64,000 nucleotides of DNA from Luoshenia tenuis (GTDB lineage Bacteria > Bacillota > Clostridia > Christensenellales > GCA-900066905), in NCBI RefSeq assembly GCF_014384745.1, contig NZ_JACRSO010000004.1, forward strand, positions 62,001 through 126,000, in the 5' to 3' direction. Positions 8,581 to 16,964 of this stretch are shown in pieces. Each line of letters starts with the position of its first letter. Position 1 is the first letter of the stretch. The notes under the pieces are model-generated. The model had not been told where the DNA came from and ran no database searches. It worked only from the letters and a program-made list of their open reading frames with translations. A program made the position numbers and the translations under genes.

Positions 8581-8913
8581 CTATTCCTCTTTCAGCCTAT
8601 TCATATGCTCGGCCAGGTGGGTCAGCATATCCAGCTCTTCATCGGTTAGTCTGCGCGCTTGCGCCACCAGCCGGTTGACCCGGACGGGATTCTCATAGTC
8701 GGCGCTAAAAAACTCTTCCAGCGTGACCTCAAGATAATCGCATATCTCGATCAGCGTAGCCAGAGAGGGTAAACTTTTATTATTTATCATTGCCGAAAGG
8801 TAGGAGGCGCTTCGGCCGATCTCGCGGCTCATCTGCTTTTCAGACACGCCCTTTTGCAGCCGCAGCTCACTAATGCGCTGCAGTACAAAGGCCGTCACCT
8901 TCATCTTGTCCAA
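8581..8913 (-). CDS. XRE-family transcriptional regulator with C-terminal helical extension
   Basis: 110 aa. Helix-turn-helix region is KGVSEKQMSREIGRSASYLSAM (residues about 20-41), followed by INNKSLPSLATLIEICDYLEVTLEEFF, a standard XRE domain. A short helical C-terminus (LTDEELDMLTHLAEHMNRLKEE) is often found in such proteins. TTG at 8913 has AAGGAGGTG 7-8 nt upstream. Divergent from the 71-aa gene at 9111 across an AT-rich region with a 20-bp palindromic operator, so it probably represses that promoter. Confidence 0.87.
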   Translation of the reverse strand: MDKMKVTAFVLQRISELRLQKGVSEKQMSREIGRSASYLSAMINNKSLPSLATLIEICDYLEVTLEEFFSADYENPVRVNRLVAQARRLTDEELDMLTHLAEHMNRLKEE

Positions 8914-8988
8914 TTAAAAGCACCTCCTTACAAGATCAAGTATAAGGAAGATCAGTTACACTTGTAGATTTTTATTAGTCTTTATTGA

Positions 8989-9017
8989 TTGAAAAACTTA
9001 ATATTAAGTTTTATAAT
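8989..9017 (+). promoter_or_regulatory. Sigma-A promoter with palindromic operator in the spacer
   Basis: TTGAAA (8989-8994), 17 nt, TATAAT (9012-9017). The spacer is filled by a perfect palindrome, core AACTTAATATTAAGTT (8995-9010), extendable to 20 bp (8993-9012). A further half-site TATTAAGTTTTT lies at 9064-9075. This is the classic layout of a repressor-controlled promoter, facing the gene at 9111. Confidence 0.75.
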
Positions 9018-9110
9018 GGCAAAAAGACTATTAATAACTTTACTTCTTTAAGTATTTACTAACTATTAAGTTTTTACACAGTATACGGCTATTAAAAGGA
9101 GGCATGGATC

Positions 9111-9326
9111 ATGGCCATCGACCCACAGCCCCTGCTGGAAATGGTGGAGGAGGAGTTCCCCGGTACGGACATGAGCGAGCGCCGCTGCATTTTACTGGCG
9201 CTGATGGATCTATACCTGCTGCTGGAGGGGATGCGCTACCGCCTGGACGGGCGGCATCCGGACATCCTGCGCCTGCTAAGGGCGTTGGATGCGGCGACAG
9301 GCGAAGGACTTCCCGATAATAGGTAA
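9111..9326 (+). CDS. Small acidic helical protein, unknown
   Basis: 71 aa, predicted all-helical and soluble (LLEMVEEEFPG, then CILLALMDLYLLLEGMRYRL, then ILRLLRALDAATGEG). ATG with AAAAGGAGG at ideal spacing. It is expressed from a promoter with an embedded palindrome and divides a regulatory region with the XRE gene at 8581-8913, so the two may form a small regulated module. No family recognised. A Rep-A element starts about 14 nt after the stop codon. Confidence 0.7.
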   Translation: MAIDPQPLLEMVEEEFPGTDMSERRCILLALMDLYLLLEGMRYRLDGRHPDILRLLRALDAATGEGLPDNR

Positions 9327-10228
9327 GACTTCCCTGCGCTGTCATCCCGAGCCGCAGGCGAGGAATCTCTTGACGGCCTGTTGGCCTCGTCCGCACCGTG
9401 CAGCGCAGGTCAAGCGCCGCGACTCTGCTAACGCAGGAGATTCTTCGCTCGGCCTTGCGGCCTCGCTCTGAATGACAATTAATCGAACGTTAAAGTATGG
9501 GTTTTTGTTCGGCGTAATCTCTCCCTCCGGCGCACCCTTTGGGCGCGCCACCTCCCTCGTCAGAGGGAGGCAAGTGTGGGTTGATCCGAAGGGCAGAACA
9601 TAAGCGAAACGGCTGAAAAATATATCTGTTTATCTGCATCGGAGAGCTTAAGAAACCTCCGTCCCCACCACGGAGTGGCCGTTTGGGGGGATTAGGGATT
9701 GTTAAAGGAAATCTATAGCGAGCGCGTCCGGTGGAGTACGGAGTGAGCGCCGCCGGCGGAAAGTTCCGCGCTCCCTTAACATATAAAACACGTTCCCTAA
9801 CTTTTCTCCCTGCCTTGCGTTAAACCTGGTTCTCCGCCGAACAAAAACCCATATTTTTATCCGCCCTGTGCCCGCCGCAGCCCTGCCGCCCGTGCCCGGC
9901 TGCTGGGGCTTATCGTCCTTTCAAGCTCTCCCGGCCTGCCGCGTTGCTATGAAACGCGCGCGCCCGGCGCCCGCCATCCTTTTTAACCCCGAAGCAGCCC
10001 GCCTTACGCGCGCCCGGCGGGCCTTCTGACCGCCATTTCCCCCGCGCCGCCCCTTTCTCCCCCACCCCCGGCGGGCAGGGGCGGGAAATATGCAGCTAAA
10101 CCTGCGCACCGTGCATTTGTATTTACCAGTTCATTCATTTTGCAGCCGGACGGGCCGGATATTGTGAAATTCTTAACGCATAAATGCAGAATAAATTACA
10201 TAGAATTGCAAAAAATGGTTTGAAACTA
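9327..10228. repeat. Repeat mosaic (Rep-A, B, F, D) and GC-rich spacer
   Basis: Rep-A spans about 9340-9475 with both halves, followed by an inverted Rep-B (about 9520-9575), Rep-F (about 9600) and Rep-D (about 9655-9812). In this Rep-D copy the usual inner hairpin is replaced by Rep-E-like sequence. 9850-10130 is GC-rich with no feature that I recognise. Confidence 0.75.
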
Positions 10229-10257
10229 TTGTCACCCTTTCCCGATTGTGCTATCAT
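10229..10257 (+). promoter_or_regulatory. Sigma-A promoter of the aminotransferase gene
   Basis: TTGTCA (10229-10234), 17 nt, TATCAT (10252-10257) in an AT-rich stretch 66 nt before the start codon. Confidence 0.7.
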
Positions 10258-10322
10258 TAGAACCACACGATATACCAAGGGTTTGCAATCTGGTTGGGCG
10301 ATATTTAAGGAGGAGCATAAAC

Positions 10323-11516
10323 ATGCAGGTTTCCAGTAGGGCTGCGGGCGTTGTGGGTTCAGTGACGTTGGAGATCGATGCCAAGGCCAAAAAGATGAAG
10401 GCGGACGGCATTGACGTGGTGGGCTTTGGCGCGGGCGAGCCGGATTTCCCCACCCCCCAGTTCGTGATCGACGCGGCAAAGGACGCGCTGGACAAGGGGC
10501 TGACCCGTTATACGCCCGCCGCCGGGCTGCTGGAACTGCGCCAGGCCATCTGCGATAAGCTGCAAAAGGACAACGGGGTGCGTTACGCCCCCGCGCAGAT
10601 CGTGGTCTCCAACGGCGCCAAGCACGCGCTGTACAACACCTTCCAGGCTATCTTGGAGCCGGGGGACGAGGTGCTGATCCCCTCGCCCTACTGGGTGAGC
10701 TACCCGGAGATGGTCAAGATGGCCGGCGGCGTGCCGGTATTCGTACCCGGCGCGGCGGAGGATGGCTTTAAGCCCTCGCTTTCGGCCCTGCGGGCGGCCT
10801 GCACCCCCCGCACGGTGGCCATGATCTTAAACTCCCCCTCCAACCCCACCGGGGCCATTTACACCCGCCAGGAGCTGGAAGGCATCGCCGCGCTGGCGGT
10901 GGAAAAACAGTTTTACATCATCAGCGATGAGATCTACGAGGAGCTGACCTACGACGGGGCCCAGCACATCTCCATCGCCTCGCTGGGAAAAGAGATCTAC
11001 GAACAGACCATCGTGATCAACGGCATGAGCAAGGCCCACGCCATGACGGGCTGGCGCATCGGCTACAGCGCGGCGCCCGTCCCCGTGGCCAAGGTGATCG
11101 CCAACTATCAAAGCCACGCCACCAGCAACGCCAACACCATCGCCCAGTGGGCCTCGGTGGCGGCGCTGACCGGCCCGCGGGACGACCTGGAGGCCATGGT
11201 GCGCGAGTTTGCCGCCCGCCGGGATTACCTGTGCGACCGGATCGAGGCCATCCCGGGGCTTAGCTGCGTGCGGCCGGGGGGCGCTTTTTACGTGATGATG
11301 CGGGTATCCGGCCTGTACGGCAAAAGCTACGAGGGCCAGACCATCAGCAACTCCATGGACTTTGCCGGCGTGTTGCTGGATCAGGCCCAGGTGGCCGTGG
11401 TGCCCGGCGTGGCCTTTGGCGCGGACGAATACGTGCGCCTGAGCTATGCCACCAGCCGCGAGAACATTGAAAAGGGCATGGATCGCATTGCGGCCTTTGT
11501 CCAAAAGCTGAAATAA
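10323..11516 (+). CDS. Class I pyridoxal-phosphate aminotransferase (aspartate aminotransferase-like)
   Basis: 397-aa fold-type I PLP enzyme of the I-gamma aspartate aminotransferase type. It has GAGEPDFPTP near the N-terminus, YTPAAGLLELRQAI, an SNGAKHAL nucleotide/PLP phosphate region, NSPSNPTG (about residue 170), and the Schiff-base lysine in GMSKAHAMTGWRIGY (about residue 236). The C-terminal RLSYATS carries the substrate-carboxylate Arg. Strong RBS AAGGAGGAG. It probably interconverts oxaloacetate/glutamate with aspartate/2-oxoglutarate. The next gene is 74 nt downstream on the same strand and may be cotranscribed, a sensible pairing if that enzyme supplies citrate for 2-oxoglutarate. 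Confidence 0.92.
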   Translation: MQVSSRAAGVVGSVTLEIDAKAKKMKADGIDVVGFGAGEPDFPTPQFVIDAAKDALDKGLTRYTPAAGLLELRQAICDKLQKDNGVRYAPAQIVVSNGAKHALYNTFQAILEPGDEVLIPSPYWVSYPEMVKMAGGVPVFVPGAAEDGFKPSLSALRAACTPRTVAMILNSPSNPTGAIYTRQELEGIAALAVEKQFYIISDEIYEELTYDGAQHISIASLGKEIYEQTIVINGMSKAHAMTGWRIGYSAAPVPVAKVIANYQSHATSNANTIAQWASVAALTGPRDDLEAMVREFAARRDYLCDRIEAIPGLSCVRPGGAFYVMMRVSGLYGKSYEGQTISNSMDFAGVLLDQAQVAVVPGVAFGADEYVRLSYATSRENIEKGMDRIAAFVQKLK

Positions 11517-11590
11517 AACGACAAGCTGATCCTCCCTGAAGATGAAAAGATTGGACGGAGGCGAAAAGCGCGAAAGAAGGAGGAATAAAC

Positions 11591-13003
11591 ATGCTGGAAT
11601 TCAGCGATAAGACCAACCTGCTCGAGCAGAGCGTGTATCATTACGATCTGCAGGATGTGGATGAGCCCAACCTGTACCGGGACCTGTTCGATTACGAGCA
11701 CGTGCCCAAGATCTCGTTTAACCACCGCCAGGTGCCCATGCACGTGCCCGCGGAGCTGTGGATTACCGATACCACCTTCCGGGACGGGCAGCAGTCCACC
11801 TCGCCCTTTACCGTGGAGCAGATCGTCACCCTTTACAAGATGCTCCACCGCCTGGGCGGGCCCAAGGGGCTGGTGCGCCAGAGCGAGTTTTTCCTCTACA
11901 CCGATAAGGACCGGGAGGCTGTGGAAAAGTGCCTGGAGCTGGGCTACGAGTTCCCGGAGGTGACCAGCTGGATCCGCGCCAACGAGAAGGACTTTGAGTT
12001 GGTCAAGGCCATGGGGCTGAAAGAGACCGGCATCCTGGTCTCCTGCTCGGACTACCACATCTTCCAGAAGATGGGCATGAAGCGCTCGCAGGCCATGGAT
12101 AAGTATCTGGGCATCGTCAAGGCGGCGCTCAGCCAGGGTATCCGCCCCCGCTGCCACTTTGAGGACATCACCCGGGCGGACTTTTACGGGTTTGTGGTGC
12201 CCTTTGCCACGGAGTTGATGAACCTCTCCCGGGAGAGCGGCATCCCCATCCGCATCCGCGCCTGCGATACCATGGGCTACGGCGTGGCCTTCCCCGGCGT
12301 GGCGCTGCCCCGCAGCGTGCCGGGCATCATCTACGGGCTGCAGCACTTTGCACACGTGCCCAGCCACCTTTTGGAGTGGCACGGGCATAACGATTTTTAT
12401 AAAGTGGTCAACAACGCCACCACGGCCTGGCTGTTCGGCGCCAGCGGCGTGAACTGCGCGCTGCTGGGCATTGGCGAGCGCACGGGCAACTGCCCGCTGG
12501 AGGCCATGGCCATCGAGTACGCCTCCCTGCGGGGCACCACCGATGGGATGGACCTTTCGGTGATCACCGAGGTGGCCGAGTACTTTGAAGAGGAGATCGG
12601 CTACATGATCCCGGCGCGCACGCCCTTTGTGGGGCGCTCGTTCAACTCCACCCGCGCGGGCATCCATGCCGACGGGCTGCTGAAAAACGAGGAGATCTAC
12701 AACATCTTCAACACCGCCAAGATCTTAAACCGCCCGGCCACCGTAGCGGTGGACAGCCACAGCGGCCTTGCGGGCATCGCCCACTGGATGAACGGCTACT
12801 TCCGCTTAAAGGATGAAGAAGTGGTGGGCAAGCGCTCGAACATCGTTGCCGCGGTCAAGGACCGGGTGGACGCCTTGTACGCCCAGGGCCGCAACACCGT
12901 GATGGGGGACGATGAGCTGGCCAACATCGTCAAAGACGTGGACGAGGAGTTCTACGACGAGTTGATGATCATCCGCCACCGCAAGCACAAGCACCACAAA
13001 TAG
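11591..13003 (+). CDS. Re-citrate synthase-like / homocitrate synthase-family enzyme (DRE-TIM metallolyase)
   Basis: 470-aa acyl-CoA Claisen-condensing enzyme of the isopropylmalate/homocitrate synthase family. It has DTTFRDGQQ (residues 60-68, the DRE-TIM signature), HFEDITRADFYG, the metal-binding HGHND (about 263-267), and GIGERTGNCPLEA. The N-terminus (EPNLYRDLFDYEHVP) and GGPKGLVRQSEFFLYT match my memory of the anaerobe clade that contains Re-citrate synthase of Clostridium kluyveri, rather than leuA. There is no C-terminal LeuA regulatory domain. The likely reaction is oxaloacetate plus acetyl-CoA to citrate; homocitrate synthesis is the alternative. GAAGGAGG RBS; a strong terminator follows. 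The C-terminus is Lys/His-rich. Confidence 0.82.
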   Translation: MLEFSDKTNLLEQSVYHYDLQDVDEPNLYRDLFDYEHVPKISFNHRQVPMHVPAELWITDTTFRDGQQSTSPFTVEQIVTLYKMLHRLGGPKGLVRQSEFFLYTDKDREAVEKCLELGYEFPEVTSWIRANEKDFELVKAMGLKETGILVSCSDYHIFQKMGMKRSQAMDKYLGIVKAALSQGIRPRCHFEDITRADFYGFVVPFATELMNLSRESGIPIRIRACDTMGYGVAFPGVALPRSVPGIIYGLQHFAHVPSHLLEWHGHNDFYKVVNNATTAWLFGASGVNCALLGIGERTGNCPLEAMAIEYASLRGTTDGMDLSVITEVAEYFEEEIGYMIPARTPFVGRSFNSTRAGIHADGLLKNEEIYNIFNTAKILNRPATVAVDSHSGLAGIAHWMNGYFRLKDEEVVGKRSNIVAAVKDRVDALYAQGRNTVMGDDELANIVKDVDEEFYDELMIIRHRKHKHHK

Positions 13004-13025
13004 GCGGCGCCAGCATTGAAGGAAT

Positions 13026-13056
13026 AAGCCCGGGCCAAATTGGCCCGGGCTTTTGT
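13026..13056 (+). terminator. Rho-independent terminator
   Basis: AAGCCCGGGCCA / TGGCCCGGGCTT with an AAT loop and TTTT, 23 nt after the Re-citrate-synthase-like gene. Confidence 0.9.
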
Positions 13057-13310
13057 GTTGCCCTGGGGGAAGGTGCGCGGGAAACGAAAGCGGCGCGGTG
13101 CGGGCGGGGCCGGTCCATGCGGCGCAGTGCGGGGCGAGCTAAGCGACGTCGGCGCGCGTGGGGCGTCCGGCCCATGCGGCGCGGTGCGGGCGGGGCCGCA
13201 TGCCGAAGAAGGCTTCCGTCATTCCGAGCCTTAGGCGAGATTACAACCTCTGCGGCATGGCTTTTCACTTTTATACGCCCGGCGCTTCTGGTTCTGCACC
13301 AGCAGATTGC
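13057..13310. repeat. GC-rich direct repeats
   Basis: Contains three copies of a short GGCGCGGTGCGGGCGGGGCC-type phrase (near 13091, 13120 and 13175), then a fragment of Rep-A. No gene seen. Confidence 0.6.
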
Positions 13311-13980
13311 CTAAGCATGAGATTCTTCACTCTGGCTTCGCCTCCGTTCTGAATGACAGATAGAGAGACGCCCCCCTACTTGCGCATAAACCCATACCTT
13401 TCCACTCATCAACAGTATGCTGCACATGTCATTCCGAGCGTAAGCGAGGAATCTCAGGGTACGCTCTTTGTTACGACTGCACCGCGCAACGCAGATCAAG
13501 CGCCACTTTTCTGCTAACGCAATAGATTCTTCACTTCGGCTTCGCCTCCGTTCTGAATGACAGATAGAGAGACGCCCCCCTACTTGCGCATAAACCCATA
13601 CCTTTCCACTCATCAACAGTATGCTGCACATGTCATTCCGAGCGTAAGCGAGGAATCTCAGGGTACGCTCATTGTTACGGCTGCACCGCGCAGCGCAGAT
13701 CAAGCGCCACTTTTCTGCTAACGCAATAGATTCTTCACTTCGGCTTCGCCTCCGTTCTGAATGACAGATAGAGAGACGCCCCCTACTTGCGCATAAACCC
13801 ATACCTTTCCACTCATCAACAGTATGCTGCACATGTCATTCCGAGCGTAAGCGAGGAATCTCAGGGTACGCTCATTGTTACGACTGCACCGCGCAGCTCA
13901 GCTCAAGCGCCACTTTTCTGCTAACGCAATAGATTCTTCACTCCGGCTGCGCCTTCGTTCTGAATGACAACATAGCGCGT
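13311..13980. repeat. 204-bp tandem repeat array built from Rep-A
   Basis: The junction GAATGACA recurs at 13351, 13555, 13759 and 13962, giving periods of 204, 204 and 203 bp. Each unit contains a complete Rep-A (left half GTCATTCCGAGCG, right half AGATTCTTCAC) plus a unique linker 'acttgcgcataaaccc'. An apparent 173-aa frame here is an artefact of the period being divisible by three. Confidence 0.9.
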
Positions 13981-14101
13981 GTTAAAGCATAGATTTTTGT
14001 TCAACAGCATCTCTCCCTCCGGCGCACCTAAAGGCGCGCCACCTCCCTCGTCAGCGGGAGGCAAGGGACGCGGCTGGCAAGGCCTATTGTCCCGCGGGGT
14101 G
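13981..14101. repeat. Inverted Rep-B hairpin
   Basis: One Rep-B copy with the TAAAGG-type inner loop, between the 204-bp array and the LysR gene. Confidence 0.75.
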
Positions 14102-14989
14102 CTATTGGTTCTGGGCGTAGAGCTGGCGGATCTCGCCCAGAATATCGGTATGGGAGAAATCCTCCCGGTAGATCAGGTTGATCTCCCGCACGATGCGGAA
14201 GTTCTCCATCGGCACCTCCCGCAGCCTGCCCGTGGCCAGCTCGGCCCGGCAGGCGCTGCGGGCCATCACGCTCAGGCCGAAATTCTGGGCTACCAGCTCT
14301 TTAATGGTGGTGATGTTGTCCGTCTCGATGACGATGTTGTAGTTGGCAATATCGTCCGAGTGGTTGTACAGGTAGTTGTCAAACAGCAGCCGCGTGCCTG
14401 CCGCCCGGGAGCGCAGGATCAGCTTCTCCCGCTTGAGCTCGTCCAGGGAGACCTGGGCGCGGCCGGCAAAGGGGTGCTGGGGGGAGACCACCAGGCACAG
14501 GTAATCGGTATCCAGCAGCACGCTGTGGTAGCTGTTCTTGGGCACCGTGCCCTCGATAATGGCCCAGTCCAGCTCGTAGGACTGCAGCTTATCATAAATA
14601 TTTTTTATGGAGTCAGTCACAATATTGATATGCACGTCCGGGTGCTCCAGACAGTAATCGGCCAGTACCCGGCTGATGACGTACTCCGATACGGTGGTGG
14701 TGATGCCCACCGAGAAGCGTTTGACGCTGTTTTTGCAATCCTCCAGGGCCTGTCTTGCAGTATTGGCGATGGAGACCGCCCGCCTGGCGTATTTGAGCAG
14801 CACCTCGCCCTCGGGCGTCAGCATCAGGGGCCGGCGGTTTGGGTAGAAGATCTTTATGTTGTATTCTTCCTCCAGCTGGCGCATCTGGTGGCTGACGGCG
14901 GGCTGGCTCATGGCCAGTACTTTGCCCGCCTGGGTGTAGTTGCGCAGCTCGACGATCATTAAAAAAGTGCGGATCTTGGGATCGATCAT
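14102..14989 (-). CDS. LysR-type transcriptional regulator
   Basis: 295 aa. The N-terminal winged HTH carries MSQPAVSHQMRQLEEEYNIKIF and the usual NRRPLMLTPEGEVLL wing. It is followed by a two-lobed effector-binding domain (FSVGITTTVSEYVISRVLADY.., then EGTVPKNSYHSVLLDTDYLCLVVSPQHPF). It is divergently arranged with a membrane protein and antiporter (15137-16964), the standard layout for a LysR regulator and its target. A 14-bp palindrome in the shared region is a candidate binding site. The co-inducer is unknown. Confidence 0.9.
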   Translation of the reverse strand: MIDPKIRTFLMIVELRNYTQAGKVLAMSQPAVSHQMRQLEEEYNIKIFYPNRRPLMLTPEGEVLLKYARRAVSIANTARQALEDCKNSVKRFSVGITTTVSEYVISRVLADYCLEHPDVHINIVTDSIKNIYDKLQSYELDWAIIEGTVPKNSYHSVLLDTDYLCLVVSPQHPFAGRAQVSLDELKREKLILRSRAAGTRLLFDNYLYNHSDDIANYNIVIETDNITTIKELVAQNFGLSVMARSACRAELATGRLREVPMENFRIVREINLIYREDFSHTDILGEIRQLYAQNQ

Positions 14990-15078
14990 GGGTGTTTTTC
15001 CCCCTTAGCATGCCTTTGCATTCATTATATTTATGGCTAACTAAAATAATATCATTTTCTTTTATTAAAAAGCAAGCA

Positions 15079-15093
15079 TATAATGGACATTAT
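15079..15093 (+). promoter_or_regulatory. -10 element overlapped by a palindrome (LysR site candidate)
   Basis: TATAAT at 15079-15084 overlaps the perfect inverted repeat ATAATG GA CATTAT (15080-15093), 44 nt before the next gene. No clear -35, which fits activator-dependent transcription. Confidence 0.5.
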
Positions 15094-15136
15094 CCAAAGC
15101 AAGCCGTTATTGTGAGGCGAAAGGAGGCGCGGGCAG

Positions 15137-15676
15137 ATGGACAGACGGGAATACCTTGCAGACCCATGGGATGAGGAGGCCCGCGCGATAAGCCCCTACC
15201 TGGCGGGGCGGTATATAAGGCTGCGCCAGCGGGCCATGCGGGGCGCGCTGCCCTGCGCGGGGGCGGCGGTGGCCAGCCGGGCCGTGCATGTTTTGCTGCT
15301 GCGTCCTGCAACGGCGCTGCCGGCGCTACGGGCGACCCATACCGCGCTGGACGCGGCGATCGTGCTGATGCTGGTGGGCCTGCTGCTGGACGCGGGGGGC
15401 GCGCTGGAGGCAGTGGGGCTGGGGCTGGGCGTGCTGGTGGCCGCGGGTGCGGCGCACCTGCCCTATTGGCTGATGATGCTGGCCGGCTATGGGGCGGCCC
15501 TGTTTTACGGGGCCTACCGGCAAAGCCCGGTGGCGGTGTTTCTATATTTATGCACCTCGCTGATCGTGCTGGCAAAAAGCCCGCTGCCGGGGCCGGGGGC
15601 CTTGGCCTGCGGGGCGCTGCTGGCGGCGGGGATGTACTTTATCGCCGAGAGAAGGAGGAAGGGTCATGATCTTTGA
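15137..15676 (+). CDS. Small integral membrane protein, unknown
   Basis: 179 aa with a charged N-terminus (MDRREYLADPWDEEARAISPYL) followed by about five hydrophobic segments very rich in Ala and Leu. It ends in a basic tail, AERRRKGHDL. No family recognised. Its last 11 nt overlap the start of the antiporter gene, so translation is probably coupled and the two proteins may work together. AAAGGAGGCG RBS. Likely controlled by the divergent LysR protein. Confidence 0.75.
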   Translation: MDRREYLADPWDEEARAISPYLAGRYIRLRQRAMRGALPCAGAAVASRAVHVLLLRPATALPALRATHTALDAAIVLMLVGLLLDAGGALEAVGLGLGVLVAAGAAHLPYWLMMLAGYGAALFYGAYRQSPVAVFLYLCTSLIVLAKSPLPGPGALACGALLAAGMYFIAERRRKGHDL

Positions 15677-16964
15677 GAGCTGGCACCTGAGCCAACACAC
15701 CCTGGTGGTGGTCTGCCTGGCCGCCATCTTGCTGGCCGCCTTTTTTATGACCCGGCTGACCAAAAAGCTGCACCTGCCCAACGTTACCGGGTATATTCTG
15801 GCGGGGGTGTTCATCGGGCCGTGCATGCTCAGCCTGATCCCCCAGGCCGCCATCGACAATATGGATTTCGTCACCGACATCGCGCTGAGCTTTATCGCCT
15901 TTTCGGTGGGCAAGTATCTGCGCTGGGACAACCTGAAGAAGAACGGCAGCCACGTGCTGATCATCACCCTTTTTGAGGCGCTGGTGGCCGCCGCGGTGGT
16001 GACGGTGACCATGATCGCCGTCTTCCGCCTGCCGGTGAGCTTTGCGCTGCTGCTGGGGGCCATCGCCTCGGCCACGGCCCCGGCCTCCACGATCATGACG
16101 CTGCGCCAGTACCACGCCAAGGGCCAGTTTGTGGATATTCTGCTGGCCGTGGTGGCGCTGGACGACGTGGTGGCGCTGGTGGCCTTTAGCGCCTGCGCGG
16201 CGGTGGCCCAGGGCCTGGCGGGCGAGGGGTTCAGCCTGGCGACGGTGCTGGAGCCCATTTTGCTGAACTTTGCGGCCATCGGCCTTGGGGGGCTGCTGGG
16301 CTACGCGCTGCATAAGGTGATCGACGCCAACCATACCAAGGATACCCGGCTGATGGTGGCCGTGGCCATGATCCTGGTGGTGACCGGCTTTTGCTCGGCG
16401 CTAGACCTGTCGCCGCTGCTGGCCTGCATGGCGCTGGGGGCGGTGTACATCAACGCCGGCAAGCAGCAGGAGATCTTCAGCCAGGTGGATACCTTTGCCG
16501 TGCCGGTGCTGGCCATCTTCTTCGTGCTCAGCGGCATGCGCTTGGACTTAACGGCGCTTTCCAGCGCCGGGGTGATCGGCATAGCCTATTTTCTGGTGCG
16601 CATCCTGGGCAAGTACGCGGGCTGCTTTGCGGGTGCGGCGCTTAGCCGTGCGCCCAAAGCGGTACGCAATTTTATGGGGATGGGGCTGATCCCCCAGGCC
16701 GGGGTGGCCATAGGCCTGGCGCTGCTGGCCCAGCGCATCCTCCCGCCGGAGACCGGGGGGCTTTTGAGCACCATCATCTTAAGCTCCTCGGTGCTCTATG
16801 AGATGATCGGCCCGGCCTGCGCCAAGGGTTCGCTGTTTCTGGCCCACGTGATCCCCCGCGCGGAAAAGACCGGCCCTGCGGGGCTGCCCCCGCCCCCGCG
16901 CCAGCCCCGCAAGGCCCGCGCCCCGCACCACGGGCACAAGTTCGCCCTGGGCGCCAAGCGGTAG
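15666..16964 (+). CDS. CPA2-type cation:proton antiporter
   Basis: 432 aa, about 12 transmembrane segments, Na+/H+ exchanger fold (Kef/NapA type). Diagnostic parts are NVTGYILAGVFIGP near residue 40, the discontinuous-helix region ASATAPASTIMTLRQY, and the acidic pair in LLAVVALDDVVALVAF, which is the ion-binding Asp-Asp of electrogenic CPA2 exchangers. No TrkA-N or TrkA-C domain follows. Instead there is a 45-residue soluble tail rich in Pro, Arg, Lys and His (PPPPRQPRKARAPHHGHK). It exchanges Na+ or K+ for H+. RBS AAGGAGGAAGG inside the preceding gene. The TAG stop is followed directly by a Rep-C head. Confidence 0.9.
   Translation: MIFESWHLSQHTLVVVCLAAILLAAFFMTRLTKKLHLPNVTGYILAGVFIGPCMLSLIPQAAIDNMDFVTDIALSFIAFSVGKYLRWDNLKKNGSHVLIITLFEALVAAAVVTVTMIAVFRLPVSFALLLGAIASATAPASTIMTLRQYHAKGQFVDILLAVVALDDVVALVAFSACAAVAQGLAGEGFSLATVLEPILLNFAAIGLGGLLGYALHKVIDANHTKDTRLMVAVAMILVVTGFCSALDLSPLLACMALGAVYINAGKQQEIFSQVDTFAVPVLAIFFVLSGMRLDLTALSSAGVIGIAYFLVRILGKYAGCFAGAALSRAPKAVRNFMGMGLIPQAGVAIGLALLAQRILPPETGGLLSTIILSSSVLYEMIGPACAKGSLFLAHVIPRAEKTGPAGLPPPPRQPRKARAPHHGHKFALGAKR

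Noticed and set aside
11444..12667. 407-aa minus-strand open frame
   Set aside because: Antisense of the Re-citrate-synthase-like gene, which has clear family motifs and an RBS.
13311..13832. 173-aa minus frame with repeated HSERRRSRSEES
   Set aside because: A translation of the 204-bp Rep-A array (period divisible by three); no RBS and no protein-like composition.
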